A stretch of 64,000 nucleotides of DNA from Sphingomonas sp. (GTDB lineage: Bacteria > Pseudomonadota > Alphaproteobacteria > Sphingomonadales > Sphingomonadaceae), in contig JAKFUZ010000004.1 of the NCBI GenBank assembly GCA_021732445.1, positions 62,001-126,000 on the forward strand, written 5' to 3'. Position numbers and translations under genes: made by a program. Of the stretch, positions 37,245 through 49,831 are shown one piece after another. The first letter of the stretch is position 1, and each line of letters begins with the position of its first letter. The notes below the pieces were generated by a model. It ran no database searches, was not told the origin of the DNA, and saw nothing but the letters and a program-made list of their open reading frames with translations.

Positions 37245-39643
37245 AGTTCACGCTTTCCTGGCTCAAAGAGCATCTCGATACCAAGGCCGGCCCCGACACC
37301 ATCGTCGACGCGCTGACCCGAATCGGCCTTGAGGTCGACGGTGTCGACAACCCCGGCGACCGGCTCGCCGCGTTCCGCGTCGCGCGGGTGCTGTCGGCCG
37401 AGCGCCATCCGCAGGCCGACAAGCTGCAGGTGCTCGTCGTCGATGCAGGCGACGGGCCGCTTCAGGTGGTCTGTGGCGCGCCCAATGCGCGGGCGGGGCT
37501 GGTCGGCGTGTTTGGCGCGCCCGGCGCGACCGTGCCCGCAAGCGGCATGGTGCTGAAAGTTGCCGCCATTCGCGGGGTCGAATCGAACGGCATGATGTGT
37601 TCGGCCCGCGAGCTGGAGCTTGGCGACGAGCATGACGGCATCATCGAGCTGCCAGCCGACGCGCCGGTGGGCCGCGGTTTTGCCGATTATGCCGGGTTGA
37701 ACGACCCGGTCATCGACGTGTCCGTCACCCCCAACAGGCAGGATTGCATGGGCGTGCGCGGCATTGCGCGCGATCTGGCCGCAGCGGGCCTTGGCACGCT
37801 TCGCCCGCTTGCCGAGGTGTATCGCATGGCGCCGCACAGCCCCGCCTCGTCATCCGGATTGCCGGCTGGCCCTGATATAGCCATCCACGATCCGGACGGC
37901 TGCCCGGCCTTTTACGCGCAAACCGTGGCCGGCGTCCGCAATGGGGCGTCGCCGGCATGGATGCAGGCAAAGCTCAAGGCGATCGGGCAAAAGCCGATTT
38001 CGGCACTGGTCGACATTACCAATTTCGTGATGGTCGACCTCGGCCGCCCATTGCATGTCTATGACCGCGCCAAACTCGCCGGCGGGCTCATCGCGCGCAA
38101 GGCGCAGGCCGGCGAAAGCGTCGTCGCGCTCAATGGCAAAACCTATGCGCTTGACGCCATGATGACCGTCATCGCCGATGACGAGAAGGTCCATGACATT
38201 GGCGGCATCATGGGCGGCCAGGAGACCGGCGTTTGCGAAACGACCACCGATGTGCTCATCGAATGCGCCTTTTTCGATCCCCAAAGCATTGCGCGCACCG
38301 GGCAGAAACTGCTGCTGACCAGCGACGCGCGCACCCGGTTCGAGCGCGGCGTTGACCCTGCGTTTCTCGACGAAGGGCTGGCGATTGCGACATGGCTGGT
38401 AACAGAGCATTGCGGCGGCACGCCAAGTGCCGTCACGCGCGCCGGCACCCCGCCCGATGTGACGCGCACCATCGCCTATGATCCGGCACGCGCAGCAACG
38501 CTGGGCGGCCTGGCCGTCGCGCCTGAACGGCAGCGCGACATTCTTGAGCGTCTAGGCTTTCTGGTTAGCGACACGTGGCAGGTAACAACGCCAAGCTGGC
38601 GGCGCGATGTGGAGGGCGTGGCCGATCTGGTTGAGGAAGTTATCCGCATCGAAGGGATCGACAATGTGCCGTCAACCCCGCTGCCGCGGCCGCCGGGCGT
38701 GGCACTGCCCACCGCAACGCCGGCGCAGCGGCTCGAACGGCGCGTCCGCCGGGCAGCGGCCGCCCGCGGGCTGAATGAAGCGGTGACGTGGAGCTTTCTT
38801 TCTGAAACCCAGGCGGCGGCCTTTGGCGGCGGCGCCTGGGCGCTCGCCAACCCCATCAGCGAGGAGTTGAAGGTGATGCGCCCCTCGCTCCTGCCTGGCC
38901 TGCTGGCCGCGACTGAGCGCAACGTCAAGCGCGGCGCAACCAGCGTTCGGCTGTTCGAGATTGGTCGACGCTATCTGGCAGACGCCGAGCGGCTGACGCT
39001 GGGCGCGGTGCTGGCCGGCGAGCGGCGCGCGCGCGGCTGGCAATCGGGCAAGGCGCAAGCGTTCGACGCGTTCGATGCCAAGGCCGAGGCGCTTGCCCTG
39101 CTGGCTGAGGCGGGCGCGCCGGCCGACAATCTGCAGGTGCTCGGCGCCGATGCGATAGGGGCGGGCGACGCATGGCACCCCGGCCAATCCGGCACGCTTA
39201 GACTTGGCCCAAAAACGGTGCTGGCGGCGTTTGGCATGGTCCATCCGCTGACGCTCAAGGCATTCGATCTGGCGGGCCCGGTCGCGGCAATCGAGCTGTA
39301 TCTCGATGCGCTTGCGCCAAAACGCGCAACCGGGCTGATGCGTGCTGCCTATACGCCGCCGGCGCTGCAAGCGGTGACGCGCGACTTTGCGTTTCTGGTG
39401 CCCGAGACACTGGCGGCCGACCAGCTCGTGCGGGCCGCGAAAAGCGCCGACAAGGCGGTCATCACGGCGGCCCGGTTGTTCGACGTGTTCACCGGGGCCG
39501 GCGTTGAGCCGGGCGCCAAAAGCCTTGCGATTGAAGTCACGCTGCAACCGGCCGACAAGAGCTTCACCGACGAAGAGCTGAAGGCGGTTGCCGACAAGAT
39601 TGTGGCGGCCGCGACCCGGCTCGGTGCGAGCCTGCGCGGATGA
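37241..39643 (+). CDS. pheT: Phenylalanyl-tRNA synthetase beta subunit
   Basis: An 800-residue subunit with the standard domain order: tRNA-binding OB domain near the start, B3/4 editing domain, B5, then the core and a C-terminal FDX-ACB domain (last about 90 residues). Strong match throughout, including [14 protein letters not shown] and [12 protein letters not shown]. It overlaps pheS and prfC by four bases each, so the three are translationally coupled. Confidence 0.97.
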   Translation: MKFTLSWLKEHLDTKAGPDTIVDALTRIGLEVDGVDNPGDRLAAFRVARVLSAERHPQADKLQVLVVDAGDGPLQVVCGAPNARAGLVGVFGAPGATVPASGMVLKVAAIRGVESNGMMCSARELELGDEHDGIIELPADAPVGRGFADYAGLNDPVIDVSVTPNRQDCMGVRGIARDLAAAGLGTLRPLAEVYRMAPHSPASSSGLPAGPDIAIHDPDGCPAFYAQTVAGVRNGASPAWMQAKLKAIGQKPISALVDITNFVMVDLGRPLHVYDRAKLAGGLIARKAQAGESVVALNGKTYALDAMMTVIADDEKVHDIGGIMGGQETGVCETTTDVLIECAFFDPQSIARTGQKLLLTSDARTRFERGVDPAFLDEGLAIATWLVTEHCGGTPSAVTRAGTPPDVTRTIAYDPARAATLGGLAVAPERQRDILERLGFLVSDTWQVTTPSWRRDVEGVADLVEEVIRIEGIDNVPSTPLPRPPGVALPTATPAQRLERRVRRAAAARGLNEAVTWSFLSETQAAAFGGGAWALANPISEELKVMRPSLLPGLLAATERNVKRGATSVRLFEIGRRYLADAERLTLGAVLAGERRARGWQSGKAQAFDAFDAKAEALALLAEAGAPADNLQVLGADAIGAGDAWHPGQSGTLRLGPKTVLAAFGMVHPLTLKAFDLAGPVAAIELYLDALAPKRATGLMRAAYTPPALQAVTRDFAFLVPETLAADQLVRAAKSADKAVITAARLFDVFTGAGVEPGAKSLAIEVTLQPADKSFTDEELKAVADKIVAAATRLGASLRG

Positions 39644-41211
39644 CGATTGCTTCGGAACGGCGCACCTTCGCCATCATCTCCCACCCGGATGCCGGCAAGA
39701 CGACGCTTACCGAGAAATTGCTCTATTTCGGCGGGGCGATTCATTTGGCCGGCGAGGTCAAGGCGCGCGGGGCCAACCGGCGCGCGCGCTCCGACTGGAT
39801 GAAGATCGAGCAGCAGCGCGGCATTTCGGTCACGTCATCGGTAATGACGTTCGAAAAAGACGGCATCACCTTCAATCTGCTCGACACGCCAGGGCATGAG
39901 GATTTCTCCGAAGACACCTATCGCACGCTGACCGCGGTCGATTCGGCCGTCATGGTGATTGACGCCGCACGCGGCATCGAGACGCAAACCCGCAAGCTCT
40001 TCGAGGTGTGCCGGCTGCGTTCGGTGCCGATCATCACCTTTGTCAACAAGGTCGACCGCGAGGGGCGCGACACCTTTGCGCTGCTCGACGAAATCGCCGA
40101 CCTGCTAGCACTTGACGTGACGCCGATGAGCTGGCCCGTTGGCATGGGCGGCGAATTTGAGGGCGTTTATGACCTCCACGCCAACCGGCTGATGCAGCCC
40201 ACCGGCGACGGCCGTGAGTTTCTAGGCAAAAGCGCCACCATGTCCGGGCTGGATGATCCCGCACTCGCCGGGCTGCTCAGCGGCGCCGCGCTCGCGCGGC
40301 TGCGCGACGAGGCCGAGCTTGCGCTGGGTGGCTATGGCGCGTTTGACCCGGTCGCCTATCGCAACGGCGACCAGACGCCGGTGTATTTTGGCTCCGCATT
40401 GAAGGATTTCGGTGTCGGCGAGCTGATCGACGCGCTTGCCCGGCACGCGCCGGGGCCGCGCCCGCAACCGGCGGAGCCGGCCGCCGTTTCCCCGGACCGG
40501 ATCGATGTGACCGGCTTTGTCTTCAAGGTGCAGGCAAATATGGACCCCCAGCACCGCGACCGCATTGCCTTCATGCGGCTGTGCTCGGGCACCTTCAGGC
40601 GCGGCATGAAGCTCACGCCAACGGGCCATGGCAAGCCGATCGCGATCCATTCCCCGATCCTGTTCTTCGCGCAGAACCGGGAACTGGCGGACGAGGCCTT
40701 TCCCGGTGACATTATTGGCATCCCCAATCATGGCACGCTGCGGGTGGGTGACAGCCTGAGCGAACGAGCCGATGTGCGCTTCACGGGCCTGCCCAATTTC
40801 GCGCCCGAAATCTTGCGCCGCGTCGCGCTGAAAGACCCGACCAAGACGAAACAGCTTCGCAAAGCGCTGGACGACATGGCCGAAGAAGGGGTGACGCAAG
40901 TCTTCTATCCGGATATCGGCTCAAGCTGGATCATCGGCGTGGTCGGGCAGTTGCAGCTCGACGTTCTGCTGAGCCGGCTCGATGCCGAATATAAGGTGGC
41001 AGCAGCGCTTGAGCCGGCCCCGTTCGAAACCGCGCGCTGGGTGTCGGCGCCAAGCCCGGCCGACCTGAAGGCGTTTACCGACCTCAACCGCAGCGCCATG
41101 GCCAGGGACCGCGACGACAACCCGGTGTTCCTCGCCAAATCAGCCTGGGAAATGGGGTATATTACGGATCGCTATCCAGCGGTCCGTTTTGCGGCCACGC
41201 GCGAGCGATAG
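39640..41211 (+). CDS. prfC: Peptide chain release factor 3
   Basis: A 523-residue GTPase that recycles RF1 and RF2 after termination. G1 SHPDAGKTTLTEKLL, G3 DTPGHEDFSEDTYRTL and G4 NKVDREG are intact; RF3 continuation MSWPVGMGGEFEGVYDL and KVQANMDPQHRDRIAFMRLCSG is clear. The gene begins at the ATGA overlapping pheT, an arrangement joining elongation-tRNA charging to termination. Confidence 0.96.
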   Translation: MTIASERRTFAIISHPDAGKTTLTEKLLYFGGAIHLAGEVKARGANRRARSDWMKIEQQRGISVTSSVMTFEKDGITFNLLDTPGHEDFSEDTYRTLTAVDSAVMVIDAARGIETQTRKLFEVCRLRSVPIITFVNKVDREGRDTFALLDEIADLLALDVTPMSWPVGMGGEFEGVYDLHANRLMQPTGDGREFLGKSATMSGLDDPALAGLLSGAALARLRDEAELALGGYGAFDPVAYRNGDQTPVYFGSALKDFGVGELIDALARHAPGPRPQPAEPAAVSPDRIDVTGFVFKVQANMDPQHRDRIAFMRLCSGTFRRGMKLTPTGHGKPIAIHSPILFFAQNRELADEAFPGDIIGIPNHGTLRVGDSLSERADVRFTGLPNFAPEILRRVALKDPTKTKQLRKALDDMAEEGVTQVFYPDIGSSWIIGVVGQLQLDVLLSRLDAEYKVAAALEPAPFETARWVSAPSPADLKAFTDLNRSAMARDRDDNPVFLAKSAWEMGYITDRYPAVRFAATRER

Positions 41212-41254
41212 GGCGGCCCGGCCCCCTCAAGCCGGGCCGCCACCGCCACCGCGC

Positions 41255-41632
41255 TCACCCCAGACCGGCATCGTCCGCGGCAAGCGCTGCGGCAAGCGCG
41301 GCGCGCACGGCGCGTACCACCGCCATGTCGCTGCCGCGCGCCGACTGGCCGCGCTCGCTTGCGAGCAGCGACTGCACACCGCGAATCGTATAGCCGTCAT
41401 GGTTGAGCAGCCGGTGGATACGCTGCACGAGCACCACATCGTCAGGCCGGTAATAGCGCCGGCGCCCGGCACGCTGCAACGGCCGCAATTGCGGAAAGCG
41501 CGTTTCCCAATAACGCAGAACATGCTGTGGCAGGCCGATTTCCGCCGACACTTCGCCGATGGTCCGAAAGGCGCCGGCGGCTTTTTCTGTCGTCTGACCC
41601 AAGCCGTCAGCCAGCCTTGACGATGCGTTCAC
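41255..41632 (-). CDS. MerR family transcriptional regulator
   Basis: A 125-residue regulator. Helix-turn-helix [56 protein letters not shown] is typical for the small MerR-like proteins next to ihfA. It lacks a Cys-rich metal-binding C-terminus. It overlaps ihfA by 26 bases. Effector unknown. Confidence 0.88.
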   Translation of the reverse strand: MNASSRLADGLGQTTEKAAGAFRTIGEVSAEIGLPQHVLRYWETRFPQLRPLQRAGRRRYYRPDDVVLVQRIHRLLNHDGYTIRGVQSLLASERGQSARGSDMAVVRAVRAALAAALAADDAGLG

Positions 41633-41906
41633 GCATCATCTGGCTTGCGCGAAACGTCAGCACGCGGCGCGGCGCAATGGGCACCTCAACGCCGGTTTTG
41701 GGGTTGCGCCCCACCCGCTCGCCCTTGTCGCGCAGCACAAAGGTGCCAAAGCTCGAAATCTTGACTTGCTCGCCCTTGGCCAGCGCATCGCAAAGATGGC
41801 CCAGAATCTGCTCCACCAGCCGCGCCGAATCGATTCGCGACAGGCCAACATGTTTGTGCAACGATTCGGCCAGGTCGGCCCTTGTCAGTGTTCCCGCGAC
41901 AGCCAT
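41607..41906 (-). CDS. ihfA: Integration host factor alpha subunit
   Basis: A 99-residue DNA-bending protein of the HU/IHF family. [34 protein letters not shown] carries the beta-arm. It forms a heterodimer with IhfB and helps sigma-54 promoters, replication and recombination; rpoN is also in this window. It follows fabH by about 100 bases and overlaps merR. Confidence 0.94.
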   Translation of the reverse strand: MAVAGTLTRADLAESLHKHVGLSRIDSARLVEQILGHLCDALAKGEQVKISSFGTFVLRDKGERVGRNPKTGVEVPIAPRRVLTFRASQMMRERIVKAG

Positions 41907-42007
41907 GTGCCCTCATCCCTCCAGATCGGCAGAATCGCTACCTATCACAATGGCAAAGCCGACATAAAGTATTTTGTAACGGCAATGACGAGGCAACATT
42001 ATGCGCG

Positions 42008-42973
42008 TTAGAACCGCACCAGCGCCGCGCCCCAGGTGAAGCCACCGCCCATCGCTTCCAGCACGATCAGGTCGCCAGCAGTGATGCGCCCGTCTCTTAC
42101 CGCTACGTCAAGCGCCAATGGCACCGATGCAGCCGAGGTGTTGGCATGCTGGTCGACGGTCATCACCACGCGCTCGGGCGGCAGGCCAAGCTTTTTGGCG
42201 GTGGCATCAAGAATGCGCGCATTGGCCTGATGTGGGACAACCCAGTCGACATCATTGGCACAATATCCCGTGCCCGCCAGCGCCTCTTCCATCACCGCGG
42301 CAAGATTTACCACCGCATGGCGGAACACTTCACGGCCCTTCATGCGGACATGGCCAACCGTACCCGTGGTCGATGGACCGCCATCAACATAAAGCAGGCC
42401 ATTGTGCCGGCCATCGGCATGCAGCCTGGTTGACAAAATGCCGCGCGCGCCGGAGTCGCTCTCTTCGGCTTCCAGCACGATGGCCCCAGCGCCATCGCCG
42501 AACAGAACGCAGGTCGTGCGATCTTCCCAGTCCAGAATGCGGCTGAAGGTTTCGGCGCCGATGACCAGTGCCCGCCGCGCCGCGCCGGCCCGGATCATGC
42601 TGTCGGCCACGTGCAGCGCATAAAGAAAGCCCGAGCACACCGCTGCCACGTCGAACGACACGCAATCGTCAATGCCAAGCGCGGCCTGCACCTTGGTGGC
42701 ACTTGCCGGAAACGTCTGGTCGGGTGTCGCTGTTGCCAGCACGATCAGGTCGATATCGGCCGGCGCCCGACCCGCTGCCGCCAGCGCGGCGCGCGCCGCA
42801 TCGGTTGCGAGCGTGGCCGTCGTCTCGTCGGGCCCGGCGAGATGGCGAAAGCGAATGCCCGTGCGCTCGACGATCCATTCATCGGTCGTGTCAACGGTTT
42901 GCGCCAGTTCGGCGTTGGACACGCGGCGCCGGGGCAAGGCGGCGCCGGTACCGGTAATAACGGCACGAATCAC
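42008..42973 (-). CDS. fabH: Beta-ketoacyl-ACP synthase III
   Basis: A 321-residue enzyme that starts fatty acid synthesis from acetyl-CoA and malonyl-ACP. The catalytic triad is C113 (AAVCSGF), H248 (VPHQAN) and N278 (HANTSAA). I chose the GTG at 42973: GAGGAA lies about 6 bases upstream and the protein then begins [13 protein letters not shown], the family start. It lies 10 bases after plsX. Confidence 0.96.
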   Translation of the reverse strand: MIRAVITGTGAALPRRRVSNAELAQTVDTTDEWIVERTGIRFRHLAGPDETTATLATDAARAALAAAGRAPADIDLIVLATATPDQTFPASATKVQAALGIDDCVSFDVAAVCSGFLYALHVADSMIRAGAARRALVIGAETFSRILDWEDRTTCVLFGDGAGAIVLEAEESDSGARGILSTRLHADGRHNGLLYVDGGPSTTGTVGHVRMKGREVFRHAVVNLAAVMEEALAGTGYCANDVDWVVPHQANARILDATAKKLGLPPERVVMTVDQHANTSAASVPLALDVAVRDGRITAGDLIVLEAMGGGFTWGAALVRF

Positions 42974-42983
42974 GCAGCGTTCC

Positions 42984-44015
42984 TCATGCGGCCTTGGCCT
43001 CGAAATTGCCGAGATCTTCGCTGATGCGGCGCGCGACATCATCACGAAGCATTTTGGCAGCAACTTCAATGGCGTGCGCGACGCCCAGGGCATTGGCACC
43101 GCCATGACTTTTCACGACCAGGCCGTTGAGACCCAGAAACACCGCGCCGTTATGGTTGTTGGGGTCGAGATGATCGCGCAACAATTCGGTCGCCGGCCGC
43201 GAGATGAGAAAACCGATTTTGGAGCGCAGCGAGCTGCGAAACGCCCGCTTGAGCAAATCGGCAACAAAGCGCGCCGTGCCCTCGGCCGTCTTCAGCGCTA
43301 TATTGCCCGAAAATCCGTCACACACAATAACATCGACATCGCCCTGCGACAGCCGGTTGCCCTCGACAAACCCGACAAAAGTGAGCGGCAGATGCGGCGC
43401 ATCCTTCAGCCGCTGGGCAGCATCGCGGATAACATCGGTACCCTTCAAATCCTCGGTGCCGATATTGAGCAGCGCAACGCGCGGCGAGGCAAGTTCCATT
43501 GCTGTGCGCGCATAAGCGGCCCCCATCACCGCAAACTGCACCAGATTGGCGGCATCGCACTCAGTATTGGCGCCAAGATCGAGCATGACGACGTCGTTCT
43601 TGCCCAAGGTGGGCATCGCGGCGGCCAGAGCGGGCCGGTCGATGCCCGGCAGCGTGCGCAGCGCAAGCTTGGCCATTGCCATCAGCGCGCCGGTATTGCC
43701 CGAGGAGACCGCGGCCCCCGCGTCGCCGCGCTTTACCACCTCGATCGCGATCCCCATTGAAGTTGTCTTGGCGCGCCGCAGCGCAGCGCCCGGCCGCTCG
43801 CTTGAGCTCACCACCTCGGGCGCGTGGACGATTTCGGCATGGGCGGCAAGGTTAGGGTGGGCGAGCAGGCCTTCGCGGATTCTGGCCTCGTCGCCCACCA
43901 GCACGAAATCAAGCCCGTCATGCGCGCGGCGCGCGCGGGCGGCACCGGCCAGCATCACTGCCAGCCCGTCATCACCACCCATGGCGTCTATCGCGATTCG
44001 GGAGCTTGTCGGCAC
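42984..44015 (-). CDS. plsX: Phosphate acyltransferase PlsX
   Basis: A 343-residue enzyme that converts acyl-ACP to acyl-phosphate for phospholipid synthesis. It starts [17 protein letters not shown] and contains [20 protein letters not shown] and [25 protein letters not shown]. It is soluble but acts at the membrane. It is flanked by rpmF (29 bases) and fabH in the standard cluster; the plsC gene for the next acyl transfer is near 6632. Confidence 0.95.
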   Translation of the reverse strand: MPTSSRIAIDAMGGDDGLAVMLAGAARARRAHDGLDFVLVGDEARIREGLLAHPNLAAHAEIVHAPEVVSSSERPGAALRRAKTTSMGIAIEVVKRGDAGAAVSSGNTGALMAMAKLALRTLPGIDRPALAAAMPTLGKNDVVMLDLGANTECDAANLVQFAVMGAAYARTAMELASPRVALLNIGTEDLKGTDVIRDAAQRLKDAPHLPLTFVGFVEGNRLSQGDVDVIVCDGFSGNIALKTAEGTARFVADLLKRAFRSSLRSKIGFLISRPATELLRDHLDPNNHNGAVFLGLNGLVVKSHGGANALGVAHAIEVAAKMLRDDVARRISEDLGNFEAKAA

Positions 44016-44044
44016 GTGGCGGCCCCCAGGGTCGGTTGAGTCGA

Positions 44045-44224
44045 TCAGCCTTCGACCGAGACGATCTCACGGCCGTTATAGTGGCCGCAAGATCCGCACA
44101 AGATGTGCGGCCGCTTCAGCTCGCCACAATTGGGGCATTCCTGAAACGCAGCGACTGTGAGCGAATCATGCGACCGGCGCATGCCGCGTTTGGAAGGCGT
44201 GGTTTTTCTTTTGGGGACGGCCAT
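44045..44224 (-). CDS. rpmF: 50S ribosomal protein L32
   Basis: A 59-residue protein of the zinc-ribbon type with CPNC and CGSC ([23 protein letters not shown]). It begins [20 protein letters not shown], typical for L32. It heads the rpmF-plsX-fabH-ihfA-merR run and is easily missed because of its size. The L33 in this window has no Cys, so the two small proteins differ in zinc dependence. Confidence 0.96.
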   Translation of the reverse strand: MAVPKRKTTPSKRGMRRSHDSLTVAAFQECPNCGELKRPHILCGSCGHYNGREIVSVEG

Positions 44225-44346
44225 TTCGGCACCTTAGCTGCTAAGATTCTATCGGACTGCGATAGGCCTAGGCAGCAATAGAGGCAAGCATTAGCCATCC
44301 GGCCGCAGCAGCCCGCAAGCGGCCAGACTCATCGCGAAGGGAGGCG

Positions 44347-44532
44347 CTATAGCGATTTCCCCAAAGGTTGCAAGCGCGCCCGAATCGCGTTTGCAGCCTC
44401 GGCAGCGTTCCCGCTGGCTACGTCCATCGGCCAGCCAAGGCCCATTGCCACCGCGCCCATGGGCGTGCCAAAGCGCCGCCGATAGCTATGCCAGAATTTT
44501 TGGGGGAGAACAGCCCGTGCCAGCCATTTCAT
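44347..44532 (-). CDS. Possible small protein between rpmF and the MAPEG gene
   Basis: A 61-residue open frame from ATG 44532 with protein-like composition (WLARAVLPQKFWHSYRRRFG, then MGLGWPMDVASGNAAEAANAIRARL). There is no clear ribosome site and it overlaps the first bases of the opposite MAPEG gene. It may be real, or the antisense of a coding segment in this roughly 290-base gap. I found no family. Confidence 0.3.
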   Translation of the reverse strand: MKWLARAVLPQKFWHSYRRRFGTPMGAVAMGLGWPMDVASGNAAEAANAIRARLQPLGKSL

Positions 44533-44963
44533 TGCCAATCACGCTTGTGTCCGCAGGCGCTGCGGCGCTCATCAACGCATGGCTTGCGGTTCGCGTTGGC
44601 CGGGCACGGGGTGCCGCCCAGGTCAGCATTGGCGACGGTGGCGACATGGCGCTGATCGCGAGGATGCGCGCGCACAGCAATTTCGTCGAATATACGCCCT
44701 TTGTGCTGCTGCTGATCGGGTTGGTTGAACTGAACATCGGCAGCCTGATGTGGCTGTGGGTCATCGCGGCAGTGTTTCTGCTTGGCCGCGTGGCGCACGG
44801 GCTGGGAATGGATGGCCTGCCGCGCGGACGCCAGATCGGCACGATCACCACATTGGTCATCATGATCGGGCTGGGCATTTACGCGGCGATTTTACCCCTG
44901 TTGCCGGCTGGCCCTGCCCCGCGGGTGCTTGCGCCGACAGACATCGCGCCCGCCAAGGGCTGA
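44517..44963 (+). CDS. MAPEG family membrane protein
   Basis: About 148 residues with four membrane helices of the MAPEG superfamily. The segment MALIARMRAHSNFVEYTPFVLLLIGLVEL is characteristic. Bacterial members have glutathione-linked or unknown roles. The GTG at 44517 is preferred since GGGGAG lies about 9 bases upstream and no earlier start fits the helix pattern. Confidence 0.85.
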   Translation: MPAISLPITLVSAGAAALINAWLAVRVGRARGAAQVSIGDGGDMALIARMRAHSNFVEYTPFVLLLIGLVELNIGSLMWLWVIAAVFLLGRVAHGLGMDGLPRGRQIGTITTLVIMIGLGIYAAILPLLPAGPAPRVLAPTDIAPAKG

Positions 44964-44967
44964 ACCG

Positions 44968-45630
44968 CTACCGCGCGAGAACCGCGTCGGCGACAAACGG
45001 GTTGGTGCGCCGTTCGTGGCCGAAATTGCTCATCGGGCCGTGGCCGGGGACAAAGGCGGTGGCGTTGCCCAGCGGCCAGAGCTTGCCGGTAATGGCATCA
45101 AGCAAATCCTGATGGTTGCCCATCGGAAAGTCGGTCCGCCCGATTGATCCCTGGAACAGCACATCGCCCACCAGCGCAAGCTGCGCGCCGGCGTGGTGGA
45201 ACACGACATGGCCCGGCGTGTGCCCCGGGCAATGGTGCACGCTGAACTCCAACGCGCCGACCGTCACGGTGTCGCCATCCGCCAGCCAGCGGTCCGGCTC
45301 GAACACCGCACCGCGAATGCCATAGCTGCGGCCGTCCTCGTCCAGCCGCGAAATCCAGAACCGGTCGGCCTCGTGCGGACCTTCAATCGGCACGCCAAGC
45401 TCCTTCGCCAGCGTGCCCGCCTCGCCGCAATGATCGATATGGCCATGGGTGATGAGGATTTTCTCAATCGTCACCCCGTGCTGCGCGGCGGCGGCCTTCA
45501 GCTTGGGCAAATCGCCGCCGGGGTCCACAAAGGCGCCCAGCATCGTCTGGGTGCACCACAGCAGCGTGCAATTCTGCTGGAGCGGCGTGACCGGCACGAT
45601 GGCCGCTTTGAGAGGATGCGCTTGCGTCAT
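44968..45630 (-). CDS. MBL-fold metallo-hydrolase (glyoxalase II-like)
   Basis: A 220-residue beta-lactamase-fold hydrolase with the metal motif THGHIDHCG (H62, H64, D66, H67), then HHCPGHTPGHVVFH and VPGHGPMSNFGHERRTNPF near the end. This is the YcbL-like glyoxalase II branch. It converges on the MAPEG gene with a four-base gap. The ATG at 45630 was used; an upstream in-frame start would extend into a region with no family similarity. Confidence 0.88.
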   Translation of the reverse strand: MTQAHPLKAAIVPVTPLQQNCTLLWCTQTMLGAFVDPGGDLPKLKAAAAQHGVTIEKILITHGHIDHCGEAGTLAKELGVPIEGPHEADRFWISRLDEDGRSYGIRGAVFEPDRWLADGDTVTVGALEFSVHHCPGHTPGHVVFHHAGAQLALVGDVLFQGSIGRTDFPMGNHQDLLDAITGKLWPLGNATAFVPGHGPMSNFGHERRTNPFVADAVLAR

Positions 45631-45752
45631 GGTGCTCGCGATACCGCCCGGCGCGGCCGGCCGCAACCGGGCGTGGTGCGCCGGCGGGCGGGCCCTGCGC
45701 GCTGATCGGGGGTTGCCGCGCGCGCGCGCGCCGGGCAATTGCGTGCTCAGCC

Positions 45753-48784
<3,032 letters not shown>

Positions 48785-48855
48785 CCGCGCGGCAAAGCAC
48801 CGCTTTGGCCATCAAAAGCGCTTCTTGAGGTTGAAGATGGCGCGCGCGCGCCGAT

Positions 48856-48872
48856 GTTAAGACGGCATTAAC
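48856..48872 (+). promoter_or_regulatory. CtrA-type box upstream of small membrane protein
   Basis: TTAA-GACGGCA-TTAACC is a perfect TTAA-N7-TTAA match about 55 bases before the small gene at 48925. CtrA controls cell-cycle and envelope genes in alphaproteobacteria. Binding itself is inferred. Confidence 0.5.
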
Positions 48873-48924
48873 CGGCCACCGACCATGTCCGCGTCAACAC
48901 AGGCCGTTGAAAAGGATGCCCGTT

Positions 48925-49071
48925 GTGGGAAAATTGCTCTCGTCTGCATTGCTGTGGCAATTGATGGCCGGTTTTGCGATTGGCACGGTTGGCGTGGTTG
49001 CAATGCAGCCCGCCGAAGCGCGACACGCGCTTTTGGCGCATATCGCCCCGGCAGCGACCACACCGCGCTGA
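48925..49071 (+). CDS. 48-residue single-span membrane protein
   Basis: Encodes MGKLLSSALLWQLMAGFAIG and a hydrophobic continuation, then a polar tail ending HIAPAATTPR. One N-terminal membrane helix is predicted. I favour the GTG at 48925, which has AGGA 8 bases upstream; the ATG at 48916 sits directly after that site. No domain is recognisable. It lies between aspC and msrA and has a perfect CtrA-like box in front. Confidence 0.6.
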   Translation: MGKLLSSALLWQLMAGFAIGTVGVVAMQPAEARHALLAHIAPAATTPR

Positions 49072-49151
49072 TCGCCAAATTTTCCGGCCAAGTTCCGTAA
49101 CCTGCGCCCAAAGCGGCGCGTAATACGGGCATGAAAGCTGTGAGGATTACT

Positions 49152-49820
49152 ATGAACCGTTTACTTGTTGCGGGCGCCGGGCTTGGCGGCCTTGCCTTTG
49201 TTGCTTTTGGTGGCACGGCCAATGCCGAGCATGCAGTGTCGATCCCGGCGGCGCTGCGCGACGTGCCGCGCACGCCCGGCCTTCAGACCGCGGTTTTGGC
49301 CGGCGGCTGTTTTTGGGGCGTCGAGGCGGTGTTCGAGCATGTCCGGGGCGTCAAGTCGGTCACCAGCGGCTATGCTGGCGGTTCGGCCGAAACCGCGACC
49401 TATGAGGCTGTGAGCACCGAAACGACCGGCCACGCCGAAGCCGTCAGGATTGTCTATGATCCGGCACAGGTCACGTACGCCACGCTGCTGCGCGTGTATT
49501 TCTCGGTTGCCCACAACCCGACGGAGCTTAACCGCCAGGGGCCGGACAGCGGCCCGAGCTATCGCTCTGCCATCTTCGCGCAAAACCCGGCGCAACGCGC
49601 GGTGGCCGCCGCCTATATCGCCCAGTTGCAAAAGGCGCACGCTTTCCCGGCGCCCATCGTAACGCGGATTGAACAGGGCAATTTCTATCAGGCCGAGAGC
49701 TATCACCAGAATTTCTTCCGCGACAACCCTTTCCACCCCTATATCGTGCGCTTTGACAAGCCCAAGATTGCCGCGCTGCGAGAAGCTTTCCCGACCATCC
49801 TGCGCAAAACCGCCGGCTGA
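49152..49820 (+). CDS. msrA: Peptide-methionine (S)-S-oxide reductase MsrA, secreted
   Basis: A 222-residue MsrA with an apparent signal peptide of about 25 residues (ends ANA-E). The active-site motif GGCFWG has the catalytic Cys at 53. The YHQNFF motif (SYHQNFFRDNPFHPYI) is present. It repairs oxidised methionine in exported proteins. The ATG at 49152 follows GAGG by 7 bases and begins the signal peptide. The exported peroxiredoxin and Mo enzyme of this window may serve related redox needs. Confidence 0.93.
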   Translation: MNRLLVAGAGLGGLAFVAFGGTANAEHAVSIPAALRDVPRTPGLQTAVLAGGCFWGVEAVFEHVRGVKSVTSGYAGGSAETATYEAVSTETTGHAEAVRIVYDPAQVTYATLLRVYFSVAHNPTELNRQGPDSGPSYRSAIFAQNPAQRAVAAAYIAQLQKAHAFPAPIVTRIEQGNFYQAESYHQNFFRDNPFHPYIVRFDKPKIAALREAFPTILRKTAG

Positions 49821-49831
49821 TTTGCCGCCCC

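Noticed and set aside
48839..48852. Run of alternating CG before the small gene at 48925 as a structured element.
   Set aside because: Short CG runs are expected at this base composition; no other evidence.
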